Source: Ruania alba
GTDB taxonomy: Bacteria > Actinomycetota > Actinomycetes > Actinomycetales > Beutenbergiaceae
Assembly (NCBI RefSeq): GCF_900105765.1
Contig: NZ_FNTX01000001.1
Coordinates: forward strand, 1,150,387-1,214,386
DNA length: 64,000 nucleotides
Direction of reading: 5' to 3'
Shown: positions 44,918-54,712 of the stretch, in pieces
Numbering within the stretch: position 1 is the stretch's first letter
Layout: every line of letters begins with the position of its first letter
Translations under genes and position numbers: made by a program
Notes under the pieces: generated by a model
Database searches by the model: none
What the model was told of the DNA's origin: nothing
Seen by the model: the letters and a program-made list of their open reading frames with translations, nothing else

Positions 44918-45829
44918 GTGCGCATCGCTTCGGTCAACGTGAACGGTATCCGCGCGACCCATCGGCGGGGCTTCGCCGACTGGATGGCATCCCGGGACTG
45001 TGACGTGCTCACCCTGCAGGAGGTCCGGTGCACCGTGGCCGACCTGCCAGAGGACGCGTTCGGCGGCTACCACGCGGTCTACGATCCCGGCAGCATCAGC
45101 GGCCGCAACGGGGTCGCCATCCTGACCCGGCGGCCGGTGGCGGCGGTGCGCACGTGGGGTGCGGACGTCGTCGTGCGATCGCCCGGTGAACCGGCCACCT
45201 GGGTGCCCAGTGACGACCCGGGCACGCTCGCGCGGGGCATTTCCCGCTATGCCACCGAGGGGCGCTATATCGAGGCCGACCTCGCCGATGTGCCGCTGAC
45301 CGTCGCTACCCTCTACCTTCCCAAGGGTGGGTTGCCGGAGCATCTGCAGCGGCCGGGCCGGATGCGGGAGGCGCCGGACGGCGGGGCGAAGTACCGGCGC
45401 AAGATGCACTTCCTGGACGCCTTCGCCCGCCAGCTCGACCGGGCCCGGCGAACGGCCCGGGCGAACGGGCGTGAGTTCCTGCTCACCGGTGATCTGAACA
45501 TCGCCCACACCCGGCAGGACGTCGCTGCCTGGCGCCGCTCCCAGCAGGCCGAGGGCTTCCTGCCGGAGGAACGGGACTGGATCAGCCGCCAGCTTTCTCC
45601 CCGGAGGCTGGTGGACGTGGTGCGCCGGCTACATCCAGACGCTGACGGTCCGTACACCTGGTGGAGCTGGCTCGGGCAGGCCTATGCGAAGGACGCGGGC
45701 TGGCGGATCGACTACCACCTCGCCTCGCCCGGGCTGGCACGGCGGGCGGTGTGCGCGGAGGTCGACCGGGAGCGCCGCGGGGTGCGGCTCAGCGACCACG
45801 CCCCGGTCGTCGTCGACTACGACCTGTAG
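44918..45829 (+). CDS. Exodeoxyribonuclease III / AP endonuclease family
   Basis: A 303-residue DNA repair nuclease of the ExoA/XthA type. Motifs: IASVNVNGIRATHR at the start, LTLQEVRC near 36 (metal-binding Glu), YLPKGG near 134, TGDLNIAHTRQDV near 191 and the final LSDHAPVVVDY near 291. Acts at abasic sites in base-excision repair. Start GTG with TACGCT six bases upstream. Only 31 bases follow the zwf stop. Confidence 0.92.
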   Translation: MRIASVNVNGIRATHRRGFADWMASRDCDVLTLQEVRCTVADLPEDAFGGYHAVYDPGSISGRNGVAILTRRPVAAVRTWGADVVVRSPGEPATWVPSDDPGTLARGISRYATEGRYIEADLADVPLTVATLYLPKGGLPEHLQRPGRMREAPDGGAKYRRKMHFLDAFARQLDRARRTARANGREFLLTGDLNIAHTRQDVAAWRRSQQAEGFLPEERDWISRQLSPRRLVDVVRRLHPDADGPYTWWSWLGQAYAKDAGWRIDYHLASPGLARRAVCAEVDRERRGVRLSDHAPVVVDYDL

Positions 45830-45832
45830 GCG

Positions 45833-46621
45833 TCACGGCGTGCTGGGCAGCCGGTACACGCTCACGTGCGAGGGGGACTCCCCGGTGAACGCGGTGCCGG
45901 CGAAGTCCGCGTGCCGAGACTCCAGCTCCAATCCGGCCAACTGGGCCATCAGATCCAGTTCGGCCGGCCAGATGTAGCGGTGCGCGGAGCGGAACAGCGC
46001 CGCCTCGTGCCCGTCGGCCGGGTCCGCGGCGAACCGCACGTGATGGGAGACCACGTGCTGGCGGAGCACGTCGTAGGTGTCGAAGAGCACGTACCCGTCC
46101 TCCACGTGACCGACCGTGGCCCGCTTGCCCGGGGTCAGGCTGCGTAGCTCAGGCAGCCCCAGCTCGATGAGGAACCGCCCGCCGGGGCGCAGGTGCCGGG
46201 CGGCGTTGCGGAAGCACTCCACCTGCTCGGCCTGGGTGAGCAGGTTCGAGATCGTGTTGAACACCAGGTACACCAGAGAGAACTCACCGGGTGCCCGGGT
46301 GGTGGTCATGTCGCCGAGCAGCACCGGGAGCTGGTCCGGGCCGGCCTTCTCCCGGAGCCGGGCCACCATCGCCTCGGACAGCTCGATGCCGGTGACGGCG
46401 ATGCCGCGGTCGGCGAGCGGGATGGCGACCCTGCCGGTGCCGACGGCCAGCTCCAGTACCTCCCCGCCTTCGGCGAGCTCCACCAGCCGGTCCACGGTGG
46501 GGTCGAGCACCTCGGCCGAGAACATCCCCTCACCAGGGGTGTCGTAGTCCGCGGCGGCCCGGTCGTCCCAGATGGAGGCAGGGTCGGGCAGGGGAGCAGT
46601 GCGGTCGTCCATGGTCGCCAT
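45833..46621 (-). CDS. Class I SAM-dependent methyltransferase
   Basis: A 262-residue methyltransferase with motif I VLELAVGTGRVAIPLADRG near 54, motif II GIELSEAMVARL near 78 and post-motif GGRFLIELGLPEL near 149. Soluble, substrate unknown. ATG 46621 or 46612 may be the start. It is convergent with the exonuclease gene, with only three bases between the stops. Confidence 0.88.
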   Translation of the reverse strand: MATMDDRTAPLPDPASIWDDRAAADYDTPGEGMFSAEVLDPTVDRLVELAEGGEVLELAVGTGRVAIPLADRGIAVTGIELSEAMVARLREKAGPDQLPVLLGDMTTTRAPGEFSLVYLVFNTISNLLTQAEQVECFRNAARHLRPGGRFLIELGLPELRSLTPGKRATVGHVEDGYVLFDTYDVLRQHVVSHHVRFAADPADGHEAALFRSAHRYIWPAELDLMAQLAGLELESRHADFAGTAFTGESPSHVSVYRLPSTP

Positions 46622-46678
46622 CCTGGCGAGAGCACCCGACGGCGGTCCACTCCTTTTCGCGTGCCGACCGGGCCTGGA

Positions 46679-46735
46679 CGACGGTGATACGTAGACCCAC
46701 GTGCCTCTGGGCCCTGGCTCTACGTATCACCGTCG
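46679..46735 (-). terminator. 17-bp perfect hairpin, terminator of the large phosphoesterase gene
   Basis: CGACGGTGATACGTAGA (46679-46695) pairs without mismatch with TCTACGTATCACCGTCG (46719-46735). It lies 22 bases beyond the stop of the minus-strand phosphoesterase gene and before the methyltransferase start. The 23-base loop is itself partly self-complementary. Confidence 0.8.
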
Positions 46736-46756
46736 ATTGGGCGTGACGGCGGACTG

Positions 46757-49700
46757 TCAGACGGGGCGCTCGACGAACCAGGGAGGGCCGTGCCCATTGC
46801 CGTTGCCCGGCCCACGGCCGTTGCCGTTCCCGTTACCTGGCCCGTTCCCGTTACCTGGCCCGTTCCCGTTGCCGGGCCCGTTCCCGTTGCCGGGCCCGTT
46901 CCCGTTGCCGGGTCCGTTGCCGTTCCCGGGATGCCCGTCGGTCACGGTGACCCGGTAGACCGCGGAGTCGTGCTCGGCGCCGTGCTCATCGCTGGTGTGC
47001 ACGTACCAGCCGTACTCGCCGGGCTCAGTCACCGACCAGGTCCCGGTCACCTCGGATCCGCTCGGCACATCGGCGAACTCCTCGATCACCGTCGTCCCCA
47101 GCACCTCCGCCGTGAACGCCGAGGTCACCAGCTCCCGCTCCTGTGGCTCGATCCCCAGATCGGAGTACGAGATCGAGAAGTCCTGGAACTGGTACGGGTC
47201 CTCGGCGGGGCCGAGCAGGCTCGGCTCGTCGGAGTTGTACCGGTCCTCGGACGGCGAGAAGGTGCGCACGCTCATCTGCGCCGACTCGTTGTCGAAGTGC
47301 AGCAGCCGCAGGTACCCGAGCCCGCCCTCCGGCAGCCCCTGGTAGTCGAACAGCATCGAGTGCACCAGCCGGTCCTCGACGCCGTCACCGTCGTCGTCGA
47401 ATCCATCCACCCGGGTGAACGCGTCGTGGTAGTGGCCGGAGAAGACCATCCGCACGTTCGGGTTCGGGGCTACCACCTCGTCCATGATCTGCTGCGGGAT
47501 CGGGCCCAGCCCGCCGGTGGTGAGCATGAACTCGTGCAGGTTCACGATCGCGACCCGCTCCGGGTACTGCGCGAGCACCTCGTTCATCCACGCGATCGCG
47601 TCGGTGCCCGGGTCCCAGCCCATGTACAGCATCAGGAAGTCGATCCCGCCGGCACTGATCAGGTCGTAGTGGCCGCGATTGTCCTCGAAGCTGCCGCCGT
47701 ACCAGGGGTTGCCGGCGTACCGGTCCTCGCCGAAGTAGGCCGAGTACTGGCTGTAGTCGGCGAGCTGGTTGCCCACGTCGTGGTTACCGGCCAGCACCCC
47801 GTAGGGGAGGGCCGCGTCGTCGAAGCGGGCGTACTCCGGGTCGGCGTTCTCCCACTGGTAGGGCTGGTCGAAGTCATCGACGATGTCACCGGTGTGGATC
47901 ACGTACTGCAGGTTGAGCTCCTCACGGCGCTCCAGCAGGTAATCGTGGATCGCCACCTGATGGTCGTAGAACTCCTCGTTGTAGTACTGCGTGTCCGACT
48001 CCCAGCCGATCGTGAAGTCGTACTCGCTGCGCGGGGTGTCATCCGGGTGGTACGGGTCCACATCCTCCCGCGGGCTCAGGTCCGCACCCGCGAAACCCTC
48101 GGAGTGCTGCACCAGCACCGTCACCGCACCATCGGCCACGTGATCGCCGACGGCGACCGTCCCGCCCAGGGAGATCTCCTCACCCTCGCCCGTGGTCAGG
48201 TGACGGTCCACCTCCACCCACGCTCCGCCGTCGGCGGCCAGGGCGTACAGGATCACCTGGGCGCCGTCGTTCGCGGAGCCCTCCCAGGCGAGGCGGACGC
48301 GGGCATCGGCACCGGCCTCGGCGGGCACCTGCACCTGGAACTGCGTGTACGGCAGCGCGGAGGTCGACGTGATCGGCTCCAACCCGTCCTGGGTGGCCAG
48401 GTCCTGCGCGGTCAGCGTGGTGCCCTCCCGGGTCAGTGCGCCCGCGTCCGGTGTGGTGCCCTGGACGGTGGCGATCTGCTCGCTGCCCAGTGGGTAGCGG
48501 TAGCCCTGCCGCAGTTGTACGTCCAGCGGGTCGTCGGTCGGATCGGTCACGGTCGCGGTCAGGTCGACGTCCCCTGCGGGCACCTCGGCACCGTCGGCCG
48601 GCGCGGTGCCGGTCCCGGTGGGCTGCTCCTCCGGCACCGAGAAGGTGGTGACCGACTCCGCGGTGTTGCCGAGGCTGTCGGTCGCGGTGATCGCCAGCAC
48701 GTGCTCACCGGCGGCCAGATCCACCGAGGAGGTGGTGTGCGGCAGCTCGATGGGCTCCTCGTCCAGAGTGACCGTGGTGGACTCCACTCCGGCACCGACA
48801 TCGGTGATCGCGGCGTCCAGCACGATCTCGCCCTGCAGCGTCTCGCCGTCGGTCACCGACGGGGTCACCTCGGGCGCGGTGTTGTCCACCTGGATGGTGG
48901 CAGACGCGGTGTTCTCACCGTCGGTCGCGCTGATCAGGTGCTCCCCGTCGGCAACGGCGGTGGTGTCCCACTGATGAGCCACGGCGGTGAAGGCGTCCTC
49001 GGGGAGGGCGAACACGGAGTCATAGAAGTCGTGCTTGCCGCTGCTGTCGCCCATCGCGATGGTCTGGCTCGGGTCGTCGTAGCCGGCCGGCGTGAGGGTG
49101 CGGCCGTCGGGCAGGATCAGCCGCATCCCGGAGATGACGAAGTCGTCGTTGTTCTCGTTCTCGTCGATCTCCGGCGCGGCCTTGGTGCCCGCCCACACGC
49201 TCACGGTGAGGTCCTCGCCCCGGGCGATGTGCTCCAGCGGGACTGGGGTGGACATGGTGACCGTCTCCGAGTAGGTGCCCTCGTCGAAGATGTACAGCAC
49301 CTCGTCCCCGATACGGACCCCGTTGCGGAAGTAGAAGTCCGTCTGGGACACCTCGAACACGAACAGCGGGGCGGCCTCGAGACTGGACTCGGTGGCCACC
49401 GGGGCATCCCCGATGCTCAGTTCCAGCTCCGGCGGGTACGCCTCCCCGGCGGCCGAGACCGTGGTGGTGCCGGCCACGTGCTGCCCGTCGGTCACGTTCA
49501 GCCGGACCGGATCGGTCTCGGCGCCCGCCACCGGCACGTGCACCGTCTCGGTGGTCACCTCGTTCGTGCCGTCGGTGAACGTGAGGGTGTAGGAGTACGA
49601 GCCCTTCCCGGTCAGGTCCGCGGCCGTGACAGTGTGGGTGTAGGTGTCCTCGCCGCTGTGCGTGAGGGAGAACTCCCGCGGGGTGGTGTCCACGTCGTTG

Positions 49701-51091
49701 CTCAGCGTCAGGGTGGCGGTGCGCACCTGCACGTCATCGGTGAGCGCGAACTCCAGGGTGAAGTCCTGCGTCGGGTCGATCTCGGCGGGAGTGTTGTCGG
49801 TCACCTCGGGGGCGGTGGTGTCCGCGGGCACCACCATCAGCCCGCCCGGCACCTGGTCGGCCTGCACCGAACCGGGGGTCGCCGGTGCCGTGTCCAGCAG
49901 CGTCTGCAGGCCGAGGTCCTCGGAGACGGCGTACCGGATGCCCTGGTCGGCCGAGGTGTCGTCCGCCTCGGTCATGTTGTAGTAGGCGCGGTTGATCCCG
50001 AAGCCGGTGTTGGTGCGGATGGTCACACCGCGGGGCGACCCGTTCGCCATCCCGCCCTGGAAGACCTCCACGAGGTCCTCACCCAGGGTCAGGTCCGTGC
50101 CGAACTGGGCGTTGAACTCGGCGTCGCCGAGGTCGTCGTTCTGCCCGTTCTTCACCCAGAGCACCAGCGTGCCGCCGGCAGCGATCGTGACGTCGCGGGG
50201 GACGCTGGGCCAGTGCGCCTCGTTATTGTTCGTGGTGGTGTCCTGCGGGTACAGGTACGTGATCGCGTAGTCGGAGAAGTCCACCGGCTCGGACGTGGCG
50301 TTGTAGACCTCGATGAACTCGTACCCGTCGGCGGTACCCACATTGGTGGAGTCCGGGAGCAGCTCGGTCACCTGCAGCGGCGCCGTGGTCAGCTCCGGGT
50401 CCGGTTCTGGCTGCGGCTCCGGCTCGGGCTCCGGTTCGGGCTCCGGTTCGGCCGGGACCAGGGTGTCGGCCGCTAGCACACCGGGTGTGGGGGAGGCCTG
50501 CGTGGCCAGTACCGGGTAGGACGGCTCCTCGGCCGCGGCCGGGAGGCGGAAGGTGGTGCTCAGGTCGGTGCCCATGGAGTCGGCCGGGTAGAACGACCGG
50601 GTCTCGTCGCCGTCGGGCGCGGTCACCCGGATGCCCCGATCGCCGCCATTGGCCATCCCGGGCTGACCGGTGAGCCGAACCACCCGGGTGGCCTCCGGGG
50701 TGCCGGTGTGGGCGCGGAACTCGGCCTCGGTGCGGGCGAAGGAGTCGAGGGTGCCGTCGGAATTGGTGTAACTGAGCCAGAGTACGATCGTCTCGTCGGC
50801 CGCCAGCGGCGCCTCGCCGTCGATGCTCAGCGGAACATCGGAGCCGGTGTCGGCCGTGTCCCCATAGATGTAGGAGAGCTGGTAGGCGCTCAGGTCGACG
50901 CCTGCCGAGCCGGGGTTGTGCACCTCGATCCACTCGAACTCGTCGTGGCCGGCGTTGTTCGCCACGATCTCGGTGACGAACACCGAGTCGCGGGTTGCGG
51001 CGCTCGCGGGCGGGGCCGCGCTGACGGCGCCGATGACGGCGAGGGCGGATGCGGTGAGGGCGGCGAGGAGCCGACCCGATCTGCTGGCCAC
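46757..51091 (-). CDS. Very large secreted metallophosphoesterase with lamin-tail and Ig-like domains
   Basis: A 1444-residue exported protein. Signal peptide: basic start, hydrophobic [16 protein letters not shown], cleavage after ASA near residue 32. Two lamin-tail domains follow (VTEIVANN...WIEVHNPG near 40; [10 protein letters not shown]...FIEVYNAT near 245), joined by a Pro-Glu repeat; then Ig-like/bacterial surface repeats; then a calcineurin-type phosphoesterase with [12 protein letters not shown] near 1068, [10 protein letters not shown] near 1105 and FSGHYHDAF near 1220. The tail is five repeats of GNGNGP. GTG 51091 is supported by CGGAGG; the open frame extends to 51196. No LPXTG anchor. 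Likely degrades extracellular phosphodiesters or nucleotides. Confidence 0.9.
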   Translation of the reverse strand: MASRSGRLLAALTASALAVIGAVSAAPPASAATRDSVFVTEIVANNAGHDEFEWIEVHNPGSAGVDLSAYQLSYIYGDTADTGSDVPLSIDGEAPLAADETIVLWLSYTNSDGTLDSFARTEAEFRAHTGTPEATRVVRLTGQPGMANGGDRGIRVTAPDGDETRSFYPADSMGTDLSTTFRLPAAAEEPSYPVLATQASPTPGVLAADTLVPAEPEPEPEPEPEPQPEPDPELTTAPLQVTELLPDSTNVGTADGYEFIEVYNATSEPVDFSDYAITYLYPQDTTTNNNEAHWPSVPRDVTIAAGGTLVLWVKNGQNDDLGDAEFNAQFGTDLTLGEDLVEVFQGGMANGSPRGVTIRTNTGFGINRAYYNMTEADDTSADQGIRYAVSEDLGLQTLLDTAPATPGSVQADQVPGGLMVVPADTTAPEVTDNTPAEIDPTQDFTLEFALTDDVQVRTATLTLSNDVDTTPREFSLTHSGEDTYTHTVTAADLTGKGSYSYTLTFTDGTNEVTTETVHVPVAGAETDPVRLNVTDGQHVAGTTTVSAAGEAYPPELELSIGDAPVATESSLEAAPLFVFEVSQTDFYFRNGVRIGDEVLYIFDEGTYSETVTMSTPVPLEHIARGEDLTVSVWAGTKAAPEIDENENNDDFVISGMRLILPDGRTLTPAGYDDPSQTIAMGDSSGKHDFYDSVFALPEDAFTAVAHQWDTTAVADGEHLISATDGENTASATIQVDNTAPEVTPSVTDGETLQGEIVLDAAITDVGAGVESTTVTLDEEPIELPHTTSSVDLAAGEHVLAITATDSLGNTAESVTTFSVPEEQPTGTGTAPADGAEVPAGDVDLTATVTDPTDDPLDVQLRQGYRYPLGSEQIATVQGTTPDAGALTREGTTLTAQDLATQDGLEPITSTSALPYTQFQVQVPAEAGADARVRLAWEGSANDGAQVILYALAADGGAWVEVDRHLTTGEGEEISLGGTVAVGDHVADGAVTVLVQHSEGFAGADLSPREDVDPYHPDDTPRSEYDFTIGWESDTQYYNEEFYDHQVAIHDYLLERREELNLQYVIHTGDIVDDFDQPYQWENADPEYARFDDAALPYGVLAGNHDVGNQLADYSQYSAYFGEDRYAGNPWYGGSFEDNRGHYDLISAGGIDFLMLYMGWDPGTDAIAWMNEVLAQYPERVAIVNLHEFMLTTGGLGPIPQQIMDEVVAPNPNVRMVFSGHYHDAFTRVDGFDDDGDGVEDRLVHSMLFDYQGLPEGGLGYLRLLHFDNESAQMSVRTFSPSEDRYNSDEPSLLGPAEDPYQFQDFSISYSDLGIEPQERELVTSAFTAEVLGTTVIEEFADVPSGSEVTGTWSVTEPGEYGWYVHTSDEHGAEHDSAVYRVTVTDGHPGNGNGPGNGNGPGNGNGPGNGNGPGNGNGPGNGNGNGRGPGNGNGHGPPWFVERPV
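46826..46915 (-). repeat. Five 18-bp tandem repeats encoding the GNGNGP tail
   Basis: GTTCCCGTTACCTGGCCC and near-identical units (the last three have GCCGGG) repeat at 46826, 46844, 46862, 46880 and 46898. On the minus strand each codes for six residues, Gly-Pro-Gly-Asn-Gly-Asn. Copy number should vary between strains. Confidence 0.9.
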
Positions 51092-51218
51092 GGGGAATTG
51101 AGCCTCCGGTCGGGGAGCAACGGACCGGTTCACGCTAGTGAGGGCAGGCGAACGCAGGGCGAGCAGCGGGCGACCGGCCGGTGACGAACAGGGCACCGGC
51201 AGGTCACCCAGCCCGGCT

Positions 51219-51224
51219 TAGACT
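51219..51224 (+). promoter_or_regulatory. -10 element TAGACT of the GntR gene
   Basis: TAGACT ends six bases before the ATG at 51231, indicating a leaderless transcript. Confidence 0.5.
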
Positions 51225-51230
51225 GCGGGA

Positions 51231-51860
51231 ATGGTCGAGGTGTTCGAGTCCGAGTCCGTGCGGGTCACCCGACGGCTCCGGGACGAGATCATCGACGGCG
51301 TCCGTCCGCCCGGAAGCCGCCTGGTGGAGCGGGAACTCGCCGAGGAGCTCCAGGTGAGTCGAGTCCCGGTGCGTGAGGCACTGCGGGTGCTCACCTCCGA
51401 AGGCCTGGTCACACCCCGGCCCCGCTCGTGGGCCGTGGTGCGCGAGTTCACCCCCGACGACGTCGCCGAGCTGACCGAGGTGCGGGAAGCACTCGAAGTG
51501 CTCACCTTCCGGTTGGCGGCCGTACGGCGGGACCAGGCGGGACTGGACCGGCTGCGGGAGGCGTGGCAGCGGGAGAGCGAGGCGGCCGCCGTCGGGGACG
51601 GTGTGGCGGCGCGGCGTGCGGCGGCGGACTTCCACGAGGTGGCCACCGACCTGGCCGGCAACTCCCTGCTCAGCGAGCTGGGGGATACGTTGCGCAGCCG
51701 GATGCGGTGGCTGCTCGGCCAGCACGACGATCTCTCCCAGGTGACCGACGAGCATGCCGCCCTCCTGGCTGCCGTGGCCGACGGCGACAGCGCCCGCGCC
51801 GCAACCCTCGCCGAGGAGCACCTGCAGCGCTCCCGTGAGTGGGTCGCCCGGGTCCGCTGA
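51231..51860 (+). CDS. GntR-family regulator, FadR subfamily
   Basis: A 209-residue regulator: winged HTH with SRLVERELAEELQVSRVPVR (residues 30-49) and EALRVLTSEGLV, then an all-helical FCD effector domain (DDVAELTEVREALEVL near 80, FHEVATDLAGNSLL near 131, with His residues that can bind a metal). It lies before an amidohydrolase-MFS operon whose promoter holds a GntR-type palindrome (51984), so it most likely controls that operon. Confidence 0.92.
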   Translation: MVEVFESESVRVTRRLRDEIIDGVRPPGSRLVERELAEELQVSRVPVREALRVLTSEGLVTPRPRSWAVVREFTPDDVAELTEVREALEVLTFRLAAVRRDQAGLDRLREAWQRESEAAAVGDGVAARRAAADFHEVATDLAGNSLLSELGDTLRSRMRWLLGQHDDLSQVTDEHAALLAAVADGDSARAATLAEEHLQRSREWVARVR

Positions 51861-51904
51861 GCACCCGCCGCACTGGCCCAGCCTCACCCCCGCCCCGCCC
51901 CACC

Positions 51905-51966
51905 CGGCGAACGCAACCTTGTGCGGCGGACCGGCAAATTCCCACGTGCCAACGTTGCGCTCGGCG
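51905..51966. repeat. Dispersed palindromic repeat, copy C
   Basis: CGAACGCAAC (51908-51917) faces GTTGCGCTCG (51954-51963) with one mismatch. The interior (TGTGCGGCG, AATTCCCACGTGCCAA) matches copy B. It lies between the GntR gene and the amidohydrolase operon. Confidence 0.8.
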
Positions 51967-51983
51967 GAGAGGGTTGTCAGGTT

Positions 51984-51993
51984 TGGTATACCA
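51984..51993. promoter_or_regulatory. GntR/FadR-type operator over the -10 of the amidohydrolase operon
   Basis: TGGTATACCA is a perfect palindrome of the GT-N-AC type bound by FadR-subfamily proteins. It overlaps TACCAT (51989-51994), a possible -10 that ends six bases before the ATG at 52001, so bound regulator would block RNA polymerase. Confidence 0.65.
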
Positions 51994-52000
51994 TTTCGGG

Positions 52001-53194
52001 ATGGCTGATCTTCTCCTGAGCAATGTGCGCCCCTGGGGTGCGGAACCGGTCGACATCGAGATCACCAGTGATCGGATCACCGGTACCCGCCCTGCCGGCG
52101 AGACGCCGCAGACCCCGGCGAGCTCCGCCGTCGTGGACGGGCAGGGCATGCTCGCCCTGCCCGGCTTCATCAATGCGCACGCCCACGTCGACAAGAGCTG
52201 GTGGAACCAGCCGTGGGTCTCCTACGGGGGTGAGCCCGGCACGCAGGGGCGAATCGCGCACGAGCGCGCCGAGCGGGACAAGTACGCCATCCCGAGCGTG
52301 CCCGGAGCCCGCGCCATCCTGGAGCAGTTCCTGATCCACGGCACCACCGCCACCCGCAGCCACGTCGACGTCGACCTCGGCGTCGGGCTGCGCGGGATCG
52401 AGTCGGTGCGCGAGGCAGCGGCCGAGCTGGACGGCGCCGTGCAGGTGGAGATCGTCGCGTTCCCGCAGGATGGCGTGATCCGCCGGCCCGGCGTGCTCGA
52501 GCTGCTCGACGCCGCGGCCGCGGCCGGAGCCACCAGCATCGGCGGGATCGACCCGTGCACCATCGACCGCGACCCCGTGGCACAGCTCGACGGCCTCTTC
52601 GAGATCGCCGAACGACGCGACGTCGGCATCGACATCCACCTGCACGACGGTGGCGAGCTCGGCGGGTTCACCTGCGATCTGATCGTCGATCGGGTGCGCC
52701 GCAGCGGGCTGCACGGCCGGGTGAACGTCTCGCACGGCTTCGCCCTCGGGGAGCTGGCCCCTGCGCGGCAAGCGGACCTGCTCGACGAGCTCGCCGAACT
52801 GGGCATCAGCTGGACCACCGTGGCCCCAGTGCGTTCGGCGCCGCTGCCGTGGCGGGCGATGCGGGACCGAATCGGGCTGGGGCTGGGGACCGACGGCATC
52901 CGTGACCTGTGGTCCCCGTTCGGTGACGGTGACATGCTGCGCATCGCACTCGCTTTCGCCCGCCTGCACGGGCTGCGCACCGACGAGGAGCTGAGCTATG
53001 CCGTGGAGCTGGCCGGCACCCGGGCCGCCGCCTTCGTGGGTCGTGACCAGCACAGCCTGGAACTGGGCTCGCGCGCCGACATCGTGCTGGTCGACGCCCA
53101 GAACGTGCCCGACGCGCTCGTGCGGGTACCGCGACGTGACCTCGTGCTTGCCGGCGGACGGGTGGTCGCGGCCGGGGGCGATCTGCAGCAGTGA
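52001..53194 (+). CDS. Amidohydrolase (cytosine deaminase-like)
   Basis: A 397-residue metal-dependent hydrolase of the cytosine/isoguanine deaminase branch. Motifs: FINAHAHVDKSWW near 52 (HxH), TRSHVDVDLG near 119, IDIHLHDGG near 210, VSHGFALGE near 243 and the catalytic Asp in LGTDGIRDLWSPFGDGDM near 293. ATG 52001 has no Shine-Dalgarno and is probably leaderless. The following transporter gene overlaps it (GTGA). The substrate may be a pyrimidine, purine or other cyclic amide. Confidence 0.88.
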   Translation: MADLLLSNVRPWGAEPVDIEITSDRITGTRPAGETPQTPASSAVVDGQGMLALPGFINAHAHVDKSWWNQPWVSYGGEPGTQGRIAHERAERDKYAIPSVPGARAILEQFLIHGTTATRSHVDVDLGVGLRGIESVREAAAELDGAVQVEIVAFPQDGVIRRPGVLELLDAAAAAGATSIGGIDPCTIDRDPVAQLDGLFEIAERRDVGIDIHLHDGGELGGFTCDLIVDRVRRSGLHGRVNVSHGFALGELAPARQADLLDELAELGISWTTVAPVRSAPLPWRAMRDRIGLGLGTDGIRDLWSPFGDGDMLRIALAFARLHGLRTDEELSYAVELAGTRAAAFVGRDQHSLELGSRADIVLVDAQNVPDALVRVPRRDLVLAGGRVVAAGGDLQQ

Positions 53195-54495
53195 ACAGAC
53201 TGCGCCAGTCCGTGGCGGTTCTGTCCGAGAACCGCCACTTCCGCCTGCTGTGGTGGTCGAACCTGTTCTTCTTCGGCGGCGTCTGGACCCAGACGCTGGT
53301 GCTGGCCTGGCTCGCCTTCGAGCTCACCGGGTCGGAGTTCTTGGTCGCGCTGTTCACGGCGGTGCGGCTGGCGCCGCTGCTGCTCGGGCCGTTCGCCGGA
53401 GCGTTCGCCGACCGGCACGACCGGGTCACCATCCTGCTGGTCACCTCCGCGTGGACGTGGGGCGCGGTGGTGCTGACGGCGGTGCTCGCCTCGGCGGGCG
53501 TCCTCACCTACTGGTGGGTGGTGCTCGCCGGCCTGGCGATCGGGCTGGGGCAGTCGCCGTCGCAGCCGGCCCGTGCGGCCCTGGTGCTGGAGCTGGTCGG
53601 GCGCAGCCGGCTGAGTAGCGCCAACGCCCTGAACGCGATGGCGATGAACATGACCCAGGTGGTCGGGCCGGCGCTCGGCGGGGTAATGATCGGCCTGCTC
53701 GGCGCTCCGGCCGCATTGTGGATCGCGGCGTGCTGGTTCGCCGCGGCGCTGCTGCTTGTCCTCCCGTTGCGCGGGGTCGTCCCGGCTCCTACACGCGAGG
53801 GGGCGCCAGTCTCCGCCGTGCGGATGGTGATCGGCGGTCTGCGCATCATTGCCAGGAACCGGCTCGCGGCCGCCGTGCTGGGTGTCACCCTCGCGGCGAA
53901 CATCCTCGTCTGGCCGGTCTACCAGGCGTTTCTTCCCGTCTTCGCCGGGGATCAACTGGGCCTGACGGCGACCGGGCTCGGGTTTCTGCTCACCTGCTCC
54001 GGGGTCGGTGGGTTGCTCGGGTCGCTGGCCATCGCCGGACTCGGCGACTTCCGACGCAAGGGTGGCCTGTTCGTGATCGGCACCGGGCTGTGGGGTGTGC
54101 TCTGGGTGGCGTTCGCCTGGTCGCACCTACCGGCGCTGTCGTACCTGCTGATGATCGGGGTAGGGCTGACCAGTGCGGCTTTTGCCGTGCTGCAGACCAC
54201 CCTGCTGCTGCTCACCACCGAGCCCGGGGTGCACGGCCGGGCGCTCGGGTTGCAGGAGCTCGCCATCGGGGTGATGCCGCTCTCCTCGCTGGTGCTCGGT
54301 GCGGTGGCGAACCAGGTCGGAGTGGGCCCGACGACGATGGTCAGTGCGGGCCTGCTGGTGGCGGTCATGGCGGTGGTGGCGCTGCGTACACCGGCGCTGC
54401 TGCGCTTCGACGGCAAGGACCCCGGTGGTACCGAGGGCCCCGCCGGTGGCGGTCCGCTTGCCCGCCGGGGCCGGACGGAACTCCCACCGGCCTGA
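53191..54495 (+). CDS. MFS transporter
   Basis: A 434-residue major-facilitator protein of the drug/enterobactin-exporter-like branch with about twelve helices, starting NRHFRLLWWSNLFFFGGVWT and with the loop DRHDRV between helices 2 and 3 (near residue 73). Translationally coupled to the amidohydrolase, so it may import its substrate or export its product. A Gly-rich tail of about 25 residues follows the last helix. Confidence 0.9.
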   Translation: MNRLRQSVAVLSENRHFRLLWWSNLFFFGGVWTQTLVLAWLAFELTGSEFLVALFTAVRLAPLLLGPFAGAFADRHDRVTILLVTSAWTWGAVVLTAVLASAGVLTYWWVVLAGLAIGLGQSPSQPARAALVLELVGRSRLSSANALNAMAMNMTQVVGPALGGVMIGLLGAPAALWIAACWFAAALLLVLPLRGVVPAPTREGAPVSAVRMVIGGLRIIARNRLAAAVLGVTLAANILVWPVYQAFLPVFAGDQLGLTATGLGFLLTCSGVGGLLGSLAIAGLGDFRRKGGLFVIGTGLWGVLWVAFAWSHLPALSYLLMIGVGLTSAAFAVLQTTLLLLTTEPGVHGRALGLQELAIGVMPLSSLVLGAVANQVGVGPTTMVSAGLLVAVMAVVALRTPALLRFDGKDPGGTEGPAGGGPLARRGRTELPPA

Positions 54496-54508
54496 GGTCC
54501 AGGCCGGG

Positions 54509-54712
54509 TCAGTCGGGTTTGTCTGCGGCCGTCAGCAGCGCGGCCAGTGTGGCGTCGTGGGCATCAGCGGGCACCGTGATCGTTTCGACGACGTCGAGGC
54601 GGTCGCAGGTGACCAGGTCCACGGCGATCCCGCCGCGCACCTGGCGGGTCCGCAGCTCGCCGCCGGCTGCCAGCCAGCGTTCGATGGCCGCGACCGGGTC
54701 GGCTCCGTTCAC
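54509..54712 (-). CDS. Small hypothetical protein coupled to the DUF1540 gene
   Basis: A 67-residue protein starting at GTG 54712, which overlaps the stop of the DUF1540 gene (GTGA). It has a helix-strand pattern (PVAAIERWLAAGGELRTRQV, then GIAVDLVTCDRLDVVETITV). No family is recognised. A TTG at 54733 could give seven more residues. The overlap supports it as a real gene. Confidence 0.6.
   Translation of the reverse strand: MNGADPVAAIERWLAAGGELRTRQVRGGIAVDLVTCDRLDVVETITVPADAHDATLAALLTAADKPD

Noticed and set aside
46790-50476. A 1228-codon open frame on the plus strand opposite the phosphoesterase gene
   Set aside because: It is a shadow of the high-GC third positions of the minus-strand gene. 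The minus frame has signal peptide, domains and motifs; the plus frame is Val/Gly/Arg/His-rich without any.
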